A stretch of DNA of 64,000 nucleotides from Dromaius novaehollandiae (taxonomy: Eukaryota; Chordata; Aves; Casuariiformes; Dromaiidae), in assembly GCF_036370855.1 (NCBI RefSeq), contig NC_088099.1, positions 24,333,501 through 24,397,500 on the forward strand, given 5' to 3'. Shown piece after piece: positions 1-11,483 of the stretch. Under the pieces are notes generated by a model. The model searched no databases. It was not told the DNA's origin and was given only the letters and a program-made list of their open reading frames with translations. A program made the position numbers and the translations under genes. The stretch's first letter is position 1. Every line of letters begins with the position of its first letter.

Positions 1-1300
1 ACAATATAGAGCTGTGAAATCTTAGACCGTATAAAGAAAGAAAGTCCAACTTCCAACCCAGGTCACTGGCAGATCTGGTCTCAGGAGTGCATAACCAAGG
101 CAAATACCCAGGGCCTTAAGACATACAAAGTCCTTACTGGTGTAAATTAAGGAATAGTGGAAATCTTCTAAAATATAAGTGATAGGAAGGAGCAAACTAC
201 AAATTAGCATCCAACTGTTGCCTGCTAACAGTAATCTCTGTTCATGATTAGACTGCTTCCTTCAGTATACTGGTGGAAATGGCAGCTGTGGCAGTGTTAA
301 CATAGACAGGGAGTTAGTTTTTAATGCATTTCCATTCCTACCCAGAACACTCTAGAATCAGAGGTAGGTCTGCACTAAAACCCAAAGGCAGAATTGTAGT
401 TTACATAGAAAATCCAAGACTAGTTTGAAAATAGCATTGCAGTCACTGTGATACTATGGTACCAAGGTTCCAGCCCCTGCTAGCCATCCAAGCGTATGCC
501 AGCATCCTGGTAAGCAAATGTCATAGCCCAAATGATCCTCATCAGTCATGGTCCTGTCATTACTGGTATCTCAGATAGTTACTTGAGTTAGCATGAGGAT
601 GTTTACAACAGCTGCACACACACCTCCAAGCTGCAAGGCAGATGTGACCTCAGAGGTAAAAATGTCAGGAGACACCTCAGCATCATGTCATAACTGTTAT
701 GTGGAAAGGCAACCCTAAGTTTAATTATAGTACATATGTGTGTTTGTGTGTGTATATATATGTGTGTGTGTGTATATAAATATATGGTATAAGAAAGGTA
801 TTTTTTAATATGGTCAGGTATAGGACATGAAAGTAGAAGTCAAATCACTACAGATGCAGTCATTGTAAAGGTAGTCCTTTAAATTATTGATAGCTGAAAA
901 GAAATATTCTCAATAAAGTGAGCATAGATACACAAGATCTACTATCCCCCTTCAGTTGTTGAGGTTTTATTTTTTGTTTTTTTGTTTGTTTTTTTAAGAA
1001 TGAAGATTCAAGTATATTTAATAAGGAAAGATTTGAAAAAAAATTCTTTTTCATGTATAACCTGGTCTCCTTCTGAGCTACCAAATAAAATAATGACAGG
1101 CAAAAGTTTCCATCTTCTTCATTTATGGGCTCACATCACAGCATTTAGATGTTTGTCCAGTATCCAAAACGGTGTTAGATAGAATTTGTAAATGTTATTG
1201 TATTGTACACAGAACTTTTGGGGGCTTGCTAATTTCACATCCAGAGTGGAAAGTCAGATGTTCAACATTTTCAGATGACAGTCATGGCAAAGATACTCAC
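1..1300 (-). other. Intron 10 of gene B (partial)
   Basis: AT-rich intronic sequence after the exon 10 donor. It contains the TG/TA microsatellite at about 733-785 and a T-rich run near 968-995. No exon-like match to the start of NBD1 is seen. Confidence 0.7.
733..785 (+). repeat. TG/TA microsatellite
   Basis: Alternating tgtgtg and tatata blocks in intron 10 of gene B. Confidence 0.95.
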
Positions 1301-1414
1301 ATTGTCTATAACACTAAAGATTGCATAGGCAGCTCCTCTTGCATTAGCAAATGCCTCCATACTTGGAGCAGTCTGTCCAACATTAAAAGCTCCAACTAAT
1401 ATAGAAAAAAAGAC
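1301..1414 (-). CDS. ABCB4: Gene B exon 10: TM6 (last exon in window)
   Basis: 114 nt, 38 codons: [38 protein letters not shown]. Acceptor CCTTTAG, donor GTGAGT. NBD1 should follow on the minus strand but no further exon is found between 1300 and 1. Confidence 0.95.
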
Positions 1415-3056
1415 CTAAAGGGAAAAAAATGACAAACATAATACACAGCTAGGAATTCTTAATTCTAATTAGACAGCTTCAGTTATCTGAGCATATTAGT
1501 TATTATTGCTTGAAGCAGTTTTGCTTCATAAATGCCATAAATGGCAGTCATTTACAAAAAAAGATAAACATTGATAGAAAAAAGGAATCTTTAAGATCCG
1601 TCTAAAATTTCCTTCTTTCACAACTGGACCATAAGAAGGATATTGTGAGGTGCTGATGACTGGAATTCTTCATTAGAGTGACAACAGAGAACAGAAGGAC
1701 ATTTCCAATTCTAGCTTAATAAAAATTAGCTACCAATAACTTTTAGGATTAAACATGGGAAAAAACCCTCTTTCTTTCCTCATATTAAATAAAAACAACA
1801 GTAATCCAAACCGTAATCCAAACCCACAGACTCTGGACTGGTGACACAGTAATCCAACCCACTGTACTACTGGCAAGAAGAAAACCAAATATTTCAGGAA
1901 ACTTCTATTTGTGTGAAGCTAAAATTGTTTGTCACACTGAAAGCAGACTCTGATTTCTAATATGATTTTAGTCATCCTCAGATTTGACTTATTTTCTTGT
2001 GTCTTTTCTGAATACATGCAACTGTGCTGTCTGTTTCAGATGTTGGGAATATAAGTTTATTTGCACCTTATCTTAATCAGATCTAAGCATTAAATCAAGT
2101 TTATATTCCAGTGTAAACTGTAGTGGACCAGAGGAGGGAGAATACTTGGTCTATTCAGAGATAGTCAGCAGGGACCAATGCAAGGCCCAGCGACAAGCCC
2201 TCCCTTGCAATCAGGTGGTGTTTGCCAGGTGATGCAGAAGCCTGACTGTGAGTGCTCCTGCTTTCCTTGCTCCAGCAGTAGTTTTCTTTGGGGCAGATCA
2301 GAGAGAAGCTATTTCCCAGTGGTTGCTGTCTTTCAGTGGGGTGATGGTAGTGCAGATACACCTGCCAGGCTTCGCCCTGTGGTGGACAAAATGAACTTAC
2401 ACACTTGGTTGCAAGCAGGAGCAATGAAATGAGCTGCTCCTCAAAGCCTCCTAGATGTTAATTAGAGATGTAGCACCTGAGTGTAACTGAGTAGATGGCT
2501 TCAAGAACTGCTGATATGTCACAGATAGATGCAAATTTGGCTTGTTAGCAGGCATGCTGTGATTGGGATCAAAAATTCAACCACATTTGTACTCCAGGCC
2601 TTCCAACAAAAGACAGGGTGAGTGAATTGTGTCTAACATACTAGCTTATGTGTTACAAAGAGCATGCTACCTGATGTCTGGTCTTTCTCTCCTGAATGCA
2701 ATGATATGGCATGAATCAGGGTTCCTAGAAGTTATATCTCAGTCATTTATCAAAGATCCAGTGTAACTGAATGCAGAAATAATAACTTTTATTTATTATT
2801 GCTCCAAGCTGGCTTTTAACCAGTGATTTCAAGGCAAATGGTTTTTATGTTGTTACCCAACTTATGAAATATCCGTGACAAGCAAAGCTATACTTTGGAC
2901 ATCCTGTTTTTGTTTTAGTTAGCAGGAGTGAAAAATGCAGTTTGGAAAGCTGACTTCAACCTGGCTCATAATTTGCTTAAGTCATGTATTCCAGTAAGAT
3001 TACACAGGATCAGTTCACTATTTCTTGTTAACAATGTTCAGCTGGTGAATACCTAC
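1415..3056 (-). other. Intron 9 of gene B
   Basis: 1.6 kb intron. A slightly GC-richer patch at about 2150-2450 is open in both directions for about 80 codons but resembles no protein I know. Otherwise nothing recognisable. Confidence 0.6.
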
Positions 3057-3228
3057 TGTAAAGACTTTTCCAAGTGTATAGTCATCGGATAGTATCAAAG
3101 TGGTTCCATACCAGAAGGCCAGTGCATATGATGCATATATCAAAAAGAAAGCAATACCCATAGAAATATTGGCTGAAATAGCTTTCTTTATTCCAATGCG
3201 CTTGGCATCTTCTAAATTTTTTTGATAT
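3057..3228 (-). CDS. ABCB4: Gene B exon 9: TM5
   Basis: 172 nt: [39 protein letters not shown], then [12 protein letters not shown]. Acceptor TTTAG, donor GTAGGT, chosen because gene A has ACA|GTAAGT at the same codon. [12 protein letters not shown] is ABCB4-like. Confidence 0.95.
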
Positions 3229-4229
3229 CTAAAGAAGAAGCAGACATACAGGAAATTACTGTTTTTTCTTTCATTGTGTATAGTCATAAATTCCCAGGTA
3301 AATAAAATACTATAGCAAACAATAATCAAATCCTGAGATAATCTTGACGAGAATAGGGGAAAATGTACTGATCAACCTTTATGTTACAACAAATGTTGCT
3401 GATCAGTTTTGTCTGGTACAAGTCCTAGATGAGCAAACACAGCTGTGGCAAACTGTTAAACAACTGTAAACTTGTGTTTTGCAGTGAAACCTCCCAACTG
3501 TCAGTGAATATTAATGAAGAATGCTATGAAGAAAGGTAAGCAGTGCTCAACCATCAGAAAGAATTGACCGCAAGAGGCCTCTTCCTAAAGGGCAGATTCC
3601 ATCTGAGTAGCTTATATTAGATATCTAGGATTGAGGATAAACTCTCCGAAGTAAGAAAGTGGAAAAGCTGAGAGACACTTTTAAAATCTCTAAAACCAGT
3701 TCTAATGTACAGCAATGTCAAAACTGTAGAAGGATCAATAATAGGAGAAAGAAAATACTCATATTGGATCAGAAATAAAGGTAGTGAGGATGGGGTAACT
3801 GTTGCATAAATGTTGCAGTATACTGTAAAGACAAGATCAATTTCTGTCAAAAGCTCTTTGGAGAATGAATGTAAAAGAGCGTATTAGGATGGTGGTATCT
3901 GATAACCTAGACTGGATTTGGACATGGAAAAGAACAAGTCTGTCAGAAATGTTTGACTAAAGAATCAAATGCTAATAATATTTGCATCACCTGTGTGCTC
4001 TGGGAAATGATAGCTGACAAGTTTCTTTTTGAAATACTGAAAAAACAGGAGATTTTTTTCAGACTGTGTTCAGTTAAACTAATTAAAGGTGAACACATGA
4101 AAAACCCCTGAGAGTAACTAAGGCTTTCTATTTGAAGAATCTGGATTTTAGAAACTAGGCTTGAGATTAAAACTGGGGATACTGTAGCACCAAACCTAAG
4201 TAGTTTGGCCTCAGTTTTCAGTAGAATAA

Positions 4230-5456
4230 AAATCTGTGCATGGTGGCAAAGGAGGGATGACTAATGTGAATTACAGCGTTGTCTGACCTGAAAGGAGAAA
4301 CTGAAAGAAAGAAATGTGCCTTTCAGGGTGATCAGGAACTCTTTGTTCCAGAGTACTGAATAAACCAGCAAATATAACTGTAGTCTAGTAGCAAGGACTT
4401 CTAGTTATTATTTCCAAACTGTGGATAGAGCCACGGGGCTGAAGTATTCTAAGAAAGAGAAACAGGTGATCTGAGAAATTACAAGCTTGTAGCTTGACAA
4501 AAACAGTACATAAAGTTCATAAACAAATCCTGAAGAAAAGAATAAAAACAGAAATAAATGAAAAATAAAATAAAATGTATAACGGGTTATGAAATGGATA
4601 GATTAACCCAATTACTTTTCTTTAATGCTGTCTTCTCTAGTGGGGAGAAACAGTAAAACTAATCCATCTGGACTTCATTAAGCCATCTAATGCGAATTGA
4701 TTCTAAAGCCATAAGATAAATTATTAATGAAATGGTAGTTGTAAAGTAACAAAAGAACAGTGCGATAAGGAAGTGTTTGAAGGGAGATAGTGGTGTTTGA
4801 TAGGGAACTATAATACTCAAGGGAGGTAACAGGGAATTCCTCTGTCAGTCTTGGGGTTTATCTTTTTTACTGTATTTAGTGACTTGGACATGAAAGGAAG
4901 AGTTAGGATGATGAAATTTCCTGATGGTATGAAATTGAAAGGGTCTGTCAGTACAAAGGAGGATCAGAATATCTTACAGAACTAGATACATGTTGTTGGT
5001 GGATAAAAGTTACAGAACTAGGTGAACTATAATTACTTAAAATAACAAAATCACACATTTAAAAAATAAAGATGATAAATGAAATGGAAAACTTATACTG
5101 TAGCTTGGTTGGCTTAGGAAAATGAGATCTGAGAGAGGCTATGATCTATATAGATATTTCTATAAATGTTACAGGGAACTAAAACTATCAGGGACCTACT
5201 AAAGCAAAAGTTTAGTGCTGGCACAGGAACAAATGAATATATAGGAAGTTGTATACACTTTGCTAGAAAAGGATGTCCAGCCTTCAAATGCTTAAGTACT
5301 AGAATAGCCTCTCTACAGCAGTTGAGCCAAAAACCTAATTGGTTTTAGTGTGGGGCTTTTACACTTATTAGGGGAGAACAGGTGATATATTTATTTACTG
5401 CAATAGCTGGACCTAGTCTCAGCAACCTAGCAGGTCCTTCCCATTTCTGGATCACA
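4230..5456 (+). mobile_element. Decayed CR1/L3-like LINE remnant
   Basis: This lies in intron 8 of gene B, antisense to the gene. Between about 4470 and 5060 the plus strand carries reverse-transcriptase landmarks of CR1-type LINEs in degraded form: an aattacaag...tagcttgaca segment, the ctggacttca stretch near 4669, and a segment near 4945-4990 resembling the CR1 3' ORF region. A 3'-end-like sequence (agcaggtccttcccatttct) is at about 5429-5449. The frame is broken by many stops and indels, so it is an old, inactive copy. Recognition is from memory of CR1 consensus; the 5' limit is uncertain. Confidence 0.6.
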
Positions 5457-6505
5457 AGGAAAGATATACCTCTCATTTAGTGCACCTCAGTATTTATGAA
5501 GTTTCTGCCAAATATCGCTGTTACTAGAAATCAGCCTTTTTTTTTTAACCTGTTGGCATGTTATGTCTTCTAGGTTTCTAGGACACAGAGAAGCCTCCTC
5601 TCCTCTCTCTTGAAAATCCTATAAAAGTTTTAAGCAAGGACACTGACCACCATCAACACATTATTCTTTTTGACTCTCCTTATTTTTTTACTGACGTCCT
5701 GTCTGCTTTAGCAGCCACCAGCCCAAGGGTAAGAGGGCTTTAGGAGATGCAGAATCTCAGGCACAAGACAGCAGTATTTGATAGAACTAATTGTAATTTT
5801 TAAAATCTAACTTGCTGTCATATTGGCTGAATATTCACAGTCATTAAACATTTCATTGACATAGCCACCAGTCTTGTGTTACATTGATGGGAACAAAGAG
5901 GTAGCTCATCATATCAGGAAGCTCAGGAGAAAAAGGCTGGCAAATAGTGCTTTAGAGATAAAAAGGAAAAAAACCTGATGAGATGTACTGAGGTATGAGG
6001 TTGATAAACAGCCTCAGAGATGCTGGGGTGAACAGAGAAGCAAGGCACAGATACCTTAAGGACTTCATTTAGCTGCCTAGGTCAGGGAGCACTGGCAGCT
6101 GGAGCATAGAGGGAGAACTGGGTCAAGTAGTGGCATATGTTTTCTGTGGATGACACAAGTGTTATTGAACTTTGAGTCTGAAAAACTCTTGCCAGTTTTT
6201 GTGGTCAGGATGGTTATCTTTAGATAAAAGATCAAACATGGCAAGAATGATGTTCCATAGTACAATAAAAATAAACACATGTGCCTGGCATCATTTTATG
6301 ACCTTGTCATACTTGTCTTTCTTGCCATATGCTTGTCTTTTTTGCTTATGACTCTCGCTAGGTATATGACTATATCTCTGCATGTTTTGTGATGCTTTTT
6401 GAAACTGATAAAAAAATCTAATTCAATAGTAAAGACACTAAAAAATTCAAAATCTATTTAATCACTATTTTAAAAACAGTTAATGTAGGGAAACATTATT
6501 CTAAC

Positions 6506-6630
6506 CTTTCAATTTCTTTTTTCTGTCCTCCAAATGCTACCACAGTCCGAATTGCTGCCAGTACTTCCTCTGCAACAGCTCCTGCTTTTGCATATGCAGT
6601 TAGTTCTTTGTTGGTGAATGCAGAAATGAT
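6506..6630 (-). CDS. ABCB4: Gene B exon 8: intracellular loop 2
   Basis: 125 nt: [41 protein letters not shown] and a split Arg. Acceptor CTACACAG, donor GTTAGA. Confidence 0.95.
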
Positions 6631-7987
6631 CTGTGTAGAGGCAAAATAATTTAACAACTCTCCTACTCAAACAGAAATAAATGTGCTCAAACATTGTTCT
6701 GATGTCTGTGAATTCTTAATTAATTCTTAATTAATGTATAGAGTTTCCTACCTACTTTATTATATTTATAAAGACTTACAACAAACTTCACATGTGACTT
6801 GTAAGGCAGCAATTTCATGAAGTACATCGTGACAAGGCTTAGATCTCATAAAAAGTCCTAACTAGAAAAATGCAAGTTATCTGCTGCCAAAAGATGAGGT
6901 TGAATTGAGGCTGAGGTTCAGTTCTGCTACACTTCCATCAGTATGGAAGGTTAGAGGAGCTCTTACAAAATGATTAAGGTCCCTTGCACTCAGAAAGATT
7001 TGCACCACTGGTATCTGGGTAGGACAGAGTAGCCATCAGACTGCGCTGTTTTATGTCAGGACAATTAATTGCCAGAAAAGCACAGAGAAGAGGAACATTT
7101 CATGCTCTTGATATGCAGTAGTTTTCAGAATAAACTATAGCAGAGTCCTCATGTGCTATAAAGTGTTAAAGAATTCACAATTTAAATAGGGTTGGGATTT
7201 TCATCTTAGTTGAAAGGGCAAGGATCCCCAGTGTCACTGAAATTCAATGGCCAATTAGTATATAACACCCTTATGCCCCTTTGAAATTCTTACCCAAAAG
7301 CAATTATACTTCTATAGATAAAGACTGTTGGTTTTTTTTTTTTTTTCCACAGATAGTCTACATTCACTTTTTGGATGCTATTCTAATTCATCGGAAGCTA
7401 AGCAAATGACAGGGAAACAAGCTGGAGCACAGCTTCCGGTGCGTTGGCTGCTCCGCTGAGGTGTTTGCCTGTGCCCACGCTCTAGCCGTGGGGGTGATGC
7501 CCTCATCACCTCGGGGTCAGAGCTGACAGACAAGGGTTATCGCGGGGAACCTGATTTTCTGCAGGTTCATACCAGAACTTACTGGCAGTTACCTGTGATG
7601 ACCTTAGCTATGTATTTTTACTTCATGTATGTATTTATTTATTTTAACTGATAGTACTTAGCTATTTTGGTGCAGTTGTGGAGATTCAGGAAGAAGGGAA
7701 AGGCATTGCTTTTCTACCTTTTCATGTAAGAATATATTATACTTAAATTAACTTCTTTATAGCAGTATAACTGTGTCCACTGTGGAAGCACTGCACATCA
7801 ACTACACCAGTGTCATCGTGCACCTGTTCACAAGTTTCTGCATATAGGCAAGGTCTAAGCTAAAAATTTTTAACTAACTCCTCTAACTTCATTAAGAGCA
7901 GTAGTGAATTTTTAAGTCTTTTTAAAAAAGGCATTATCTAAGATACAGTTTAACAGATCATTGAAAAAAATCACGCTTTTTGCCTAC
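6631..7987 (-). other. Intron 7 of gene B with CpG-dense pocket
   Basis: Mostly AT-rich. A poly-T run sits at 7333-7346, and a short CpG-dense stretch at about 7390-7560 (clustered CG dinucleotides such as ccggtgcg and tcgcgggg) contrasts with its surroundings. It contains a 7-bp stem hairpin GGTGATG/CATCACC around 7495. The origin is unknown; possibly a younger insertion. Confidence 0.5.
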
Positions 7988-8159
7988 CTTTGCCCACAGA
8001 GCTGATGAGAATCCCAGAACAGGACTGATTGCCAGCATCACAAGTGTTAATTTCCACCCTTTTGTAAAACCAACTATAAATCCAGTGAAAAAGGTAGCTA
8101 TTGCCTGAAAGAACATGGCAATTTTTTCCCCTATTCCTTCATTAATCTTGGAGATGTCA
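7988..8159 (-). CDS. ABCB4: Gene B exon 7: TM3-TM4
   Basis: 172 nt: [55 protein letters not shown]. It keeps the usual MFFQ of TM3 that gene A has lost. Acceptor TTTTAG, donor GTAGGC. Confidence 0.95.
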
Positions 8160-8495
8160 CTAAAAAAGCAAATGATATCCAAACAAATAAGAAAGTGTGA
8201 AAATCACAGAAAGGCATTCTTTGGATACAGTATACTTTGTCAGTGTATTTCATCATATTTTGAACACTTGCAATTCAACATGACTACAAGTTGTGGCCAC
8301 ACAGAGCATGGAGCAGCATCCTCCAACATCTCTGTTTCTCAACACTCGTTTTAAATGATAGTATAGCTTACAGATGAGTTTAATAAGAGAAAACAACATT
8401 GTTCTGAGGGACATATTACAACGATATTTAACAGTCATAATAATTATTATGACATAATTATTAACTCAATTAACAAACTGATATTTCATACTTAC
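8160..8495 (-). other. Intron 6 of gene B with perfect 20-bp palindrome
   Basis: Short 336-bp intron. Positions 8434-8453 read GTCATAATAATTATTATGAC, a perfect self-complementary 20-mer starting 43 bases past the exon 6 donor. No other element is seen. Confidence 0.9.
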
Positions 8496-8687
8496 TCTAC
8501 AAGCCTAGTGTTGAGCTCCCTCACATCATTTACATCAAACCATCCAATCTCCTGTTTCATTACAGCGTGAAAAAATTCTTGTCTGATTCTCTTTATTTGC
8601 CGGCCAGCGGCTAGTGTCCAAAATGAAACTTGAATGTAGGCAGCAAAAAGAACACCGGCTCCTATTCCAGAATAATAGTATGCATAT
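8496..8687 (-). CDS. ABCB4: Gene B exon 6: TM2 and first intracellular helix
   Basis: 192 nt: [59 protein letters not shown] and a split Asp. Acceptor TTTCAG, donor GTAAGT. Direct counterpart of gene A exon 6, same length and phase. Confidence 0.95.
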
Positions 8688-9550
8688 CTGAAAGGAAACA
8701 AACAGGAGAAATGATTTAAGATTGAATTAATTCTACTCCAACAAAACTTCTAGCAATAGGTTGCAATTCAGTTATTCAGATGGGCAATTAAACCAACATG
8801 GAACACTCTTCAGACTATCTGCCATTTCAGTATAATGCCACTTCAGTATAATGAATATTTTTAAAAAGTTCCTTCAGAATCTAATTTCAGTTGTTATATT
8901 CTGTTCACTTATTATGCAGCTTCCACAAATTATCACAAAGTTTTTAATTTAAAAATTAGTGGCATGGACATTTTGTCATTTAAAAATGAAGACATGGCCA
9001 AAAAACAATCTTAGAATCACTCGTTTAATCTTAGAAATACTTCGAACATGGAATGACATTTGAGAACAGGATTTTTAAAAATGCTTAAGTGATGTAAAAA
9101 CAAGAGCAATATAGATTTGGGGAAATGGAAATTCATTTAATGAAGTAAGGAAAAAGACACTGAATTTTAAATGTTTGCACACCATCAGCATTTGTTTTGT
9201 TTAGACTTTGAGAAATTTGAGTTTGCTTTTAAAATTTGTGTACATTCCTAAGGAGAAATAAAAAAATTAATGTGTATGTACTGTTGATGCAATTAAAACA
9301 AAATAAGGTTTCACGCATACAAGAAAAGGAAAAAAACCAAAGCTATTCTATGTACTTCTGTTACAAATAAGTGCCAAACATATTTCATTTTAAATTACAA
9401 GTCAACAAAATATATCATATTTAAACTGAAAAATACTAATAGCTTAACGGATAGTTTAAAATTAAATGAATAACTGAATGTAGACCTTAATCATTGTCAG
9501 CCTAGTAGGAAAGCTATGAAAAGCAGGAAGACTGGGAAAACAAACAGGAT

Positions 9551-9574
9551 TATTGTATTAATGTTAATACAATA
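9551..9574. repeat. Inverted repeat, 11-bp arms, 2-bp centre
   Basis: TATTGTATTAA and TTAATACAATA around TG; nearly a 24-bp palindrome in intron 5 of gene B. Confidence 0.9.
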
Positions 9575-10225
9575 TTTGTTTCAACATTTCACTTATGCCA
9601 AACCACAACAGAACGAATTTAAGTCTGTGTCAAAATCCCTATTAATTATAGTTATTTTAAAATATCATTAGTAAAAATTAATTGGAAAATGAAAATATAT
9701 TAAGAATTATTTGTTCAATGACAAGTGTTGAGAAAGTTATAGCTATGATTCTGTCATCTTATTTGCATGACAAGCATACCCAATGTATATGTTTAGATTC
9801 CAGTTCCAGAATTTAGTCATATAATTTTTGTATCAATAGTTCCTAATTCTCATATTAAACAGGAAGGGTTGTGCAGCAAGAGATCTACAGTCTGCAGTTA
9901 TATCCTCCTTTCAAGCACCTGGCCAGCCTGGCCTCTTTTTCAAAACATGTACGCTTCTCTGAAGTTGAAAAAAAGGCTATTCTTTTTTTGCTCCCTACAG
10001 AAAGTGTCATGAAGAAAGAGGATTAAAAAAAATGAAGGGGAAACAGAAAGAAAATCTAAAAAGGGCAAAGGATGAAGAAAGAAGAGATTGGGTATAGGTA
10101 GATAGAGAGAAAGAAAGGAACAACTCCCCTCCCACCCTAAACCTGAAAATTGCTCAGACTATGATATCATGTACTCCTACAGCCTGTTTCTGAAAATAAA
10201 TGGTGCTTAACACCTTAGAAGACTG

Positions 10226-10257
10226 AAAAAAAGAAAGAAAGAAAGAAAGAAAGAAAG
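10226..10257 (+). repeat. (AAAG)n microsatellite
   Basis: About seven perfect AAAG units preceded by a short A run, in intron 5 of gene B. Confidence 0.95.
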
Positions 10258-11389
10258 TCTAATATGAGGAAGAGAGAAAGTCTAATATGAACATCCATTG
10301 TACTGCAGTCCCTGCTTCAATTTTATCCAGTCAGAAATAGTAAAAATACATTTCTTTTCTGCATGGGGGAGGAAAAAAGGGAGTAGAAACTTCATTTCAC
10401 TTTCTTTCATAAAACTTGATCCAAACTTCATGAGGCAATGGAGTTATGTGAAAACAGCATCCACAGTTTTCATACATTACTAGGCTCTTCTAGGTACCAT
10501 TCTTCACAGTGTTTATAAAATAATAGAAAAAATGTGATTCGGGGATTGTAAGTAATTAGTTGACATTGCCAACAAATTTGACGTCATTCCATTATGGAAA
10601 AAATGAAGTAATTTTGGGACTCTGCATCTGATCAGTTCCAACATTTTGGGAAATTCTTCAGTCATCAGTCAAAACATTCCTGCTTTTGATGAAAACTAGA
10701 AAACCAAAGGGCCAGAAAAGGGGAGTCTCCATAGAAGCCCTTGCAGAGCTGGCACAGCGCTCTTTCAGCCATGACAAAGCTTGCTGCTCCCAGGATTTCC
10801 ACCATGACCTGGTGGGTTGCAGCCATTCATACATTTCATTGTGGCTTGTCCTCTTACAGTATTTATCCACTGAGAGCGGAAAGAAAGCAGTAGAGAAAAG
10901 GAAAAGAAGTGAATGGGAAAGTTGTGGTAGAAAGAGGAGAGGACAACCCAGCTTGCCAGCTGGGGAACTGAAGGGAGTGTGCAGCAACAAAAGGCAGGCA
11001 GGCAAGAAGGAAGAGCAAGAACAGGAGCATACACTGAGAGAAAGGCATTGAATTGGCATGGGAGGAGAATGAGCTATTCTAACAGGCAAGAAATGGAGGA
11101 ATAAGGCTGCCTTTGAGCTTCTGGCATAAAGGTTGTATGTTTGCTGGAGCCATCTGCACATATGACATGGAGGGAATTTGGATAAGAGTGTGAAGATACA
11201 AGATCCTCCTGACTCATACACCGACTTTAGCCTAAAGACATAACAAAAATGAATTCCTTCATTTGCATGAAACATAATGAGATTAATCTTGGGCTAAATA
11301 TTAAAATAATGTTTAGGAGATAATGGCTTGAGATCCCTACTACAAGAAGAGAAAGAAAACCACGAAGGGAATGAAAAATTGCCTATTAC

Positions 11390-11483
11390 CTGGTCATTTC
11401 TTCCTCCAACTTCCCCATCAGACTGTAATAAACATTTTTTATAGCAAAATTCACTGATATATTGTTTGATAAAGAAAAATTCA
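11390..11483 (-). CDS. ABCB4: Gene B exon 5: first extracellular loop
   Basis: 94 nt: V(split)-NFSLSNNISVNFAIKNVYYS then LMGKLEEEMT and a split Arg. It adds sequons NFS and NIS, so with NIT of exon 4 the loop has at least three potential N-glycans, as P-glycoprotein does. Strong pyrimidine-rich acceptor TTTCATTTAG, donor GTAATA. Confidence 0.9.

Larger units (their letters stand above)
8688..11389 (-). other. Intron 5 of gene B
   Basis: Largely AT-rich. It contains an 11-bp-arm inverted repeat (9551-9574), an (AAAG)n tract (10226-10257) followed by a 15-bp direct repeat at 10253 and 10276, and a GC-richer patch at about 10690-11240 that is open in both orientations (205 codons on minus, 10658-11275; 121 on plus). 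The predicted peptides are compositionally biased and match nothing I recognise. Confidence 0.6.

Noticed and set aside
1..1300. Exon 11 (NBD1 start) of gene B.
   Set aside because: No minus-strand sequence resembling IDSYS...GxLEFxNVxFxYP was found, so the exon lies outside the window.
3057..3066. Alternative donor for gene B exon 9 (ACAGTAG|GTATTC).
   Set aside because: It would add four bases and break the phase with exon 10; gene A uses the equivalent ACA|GT position.
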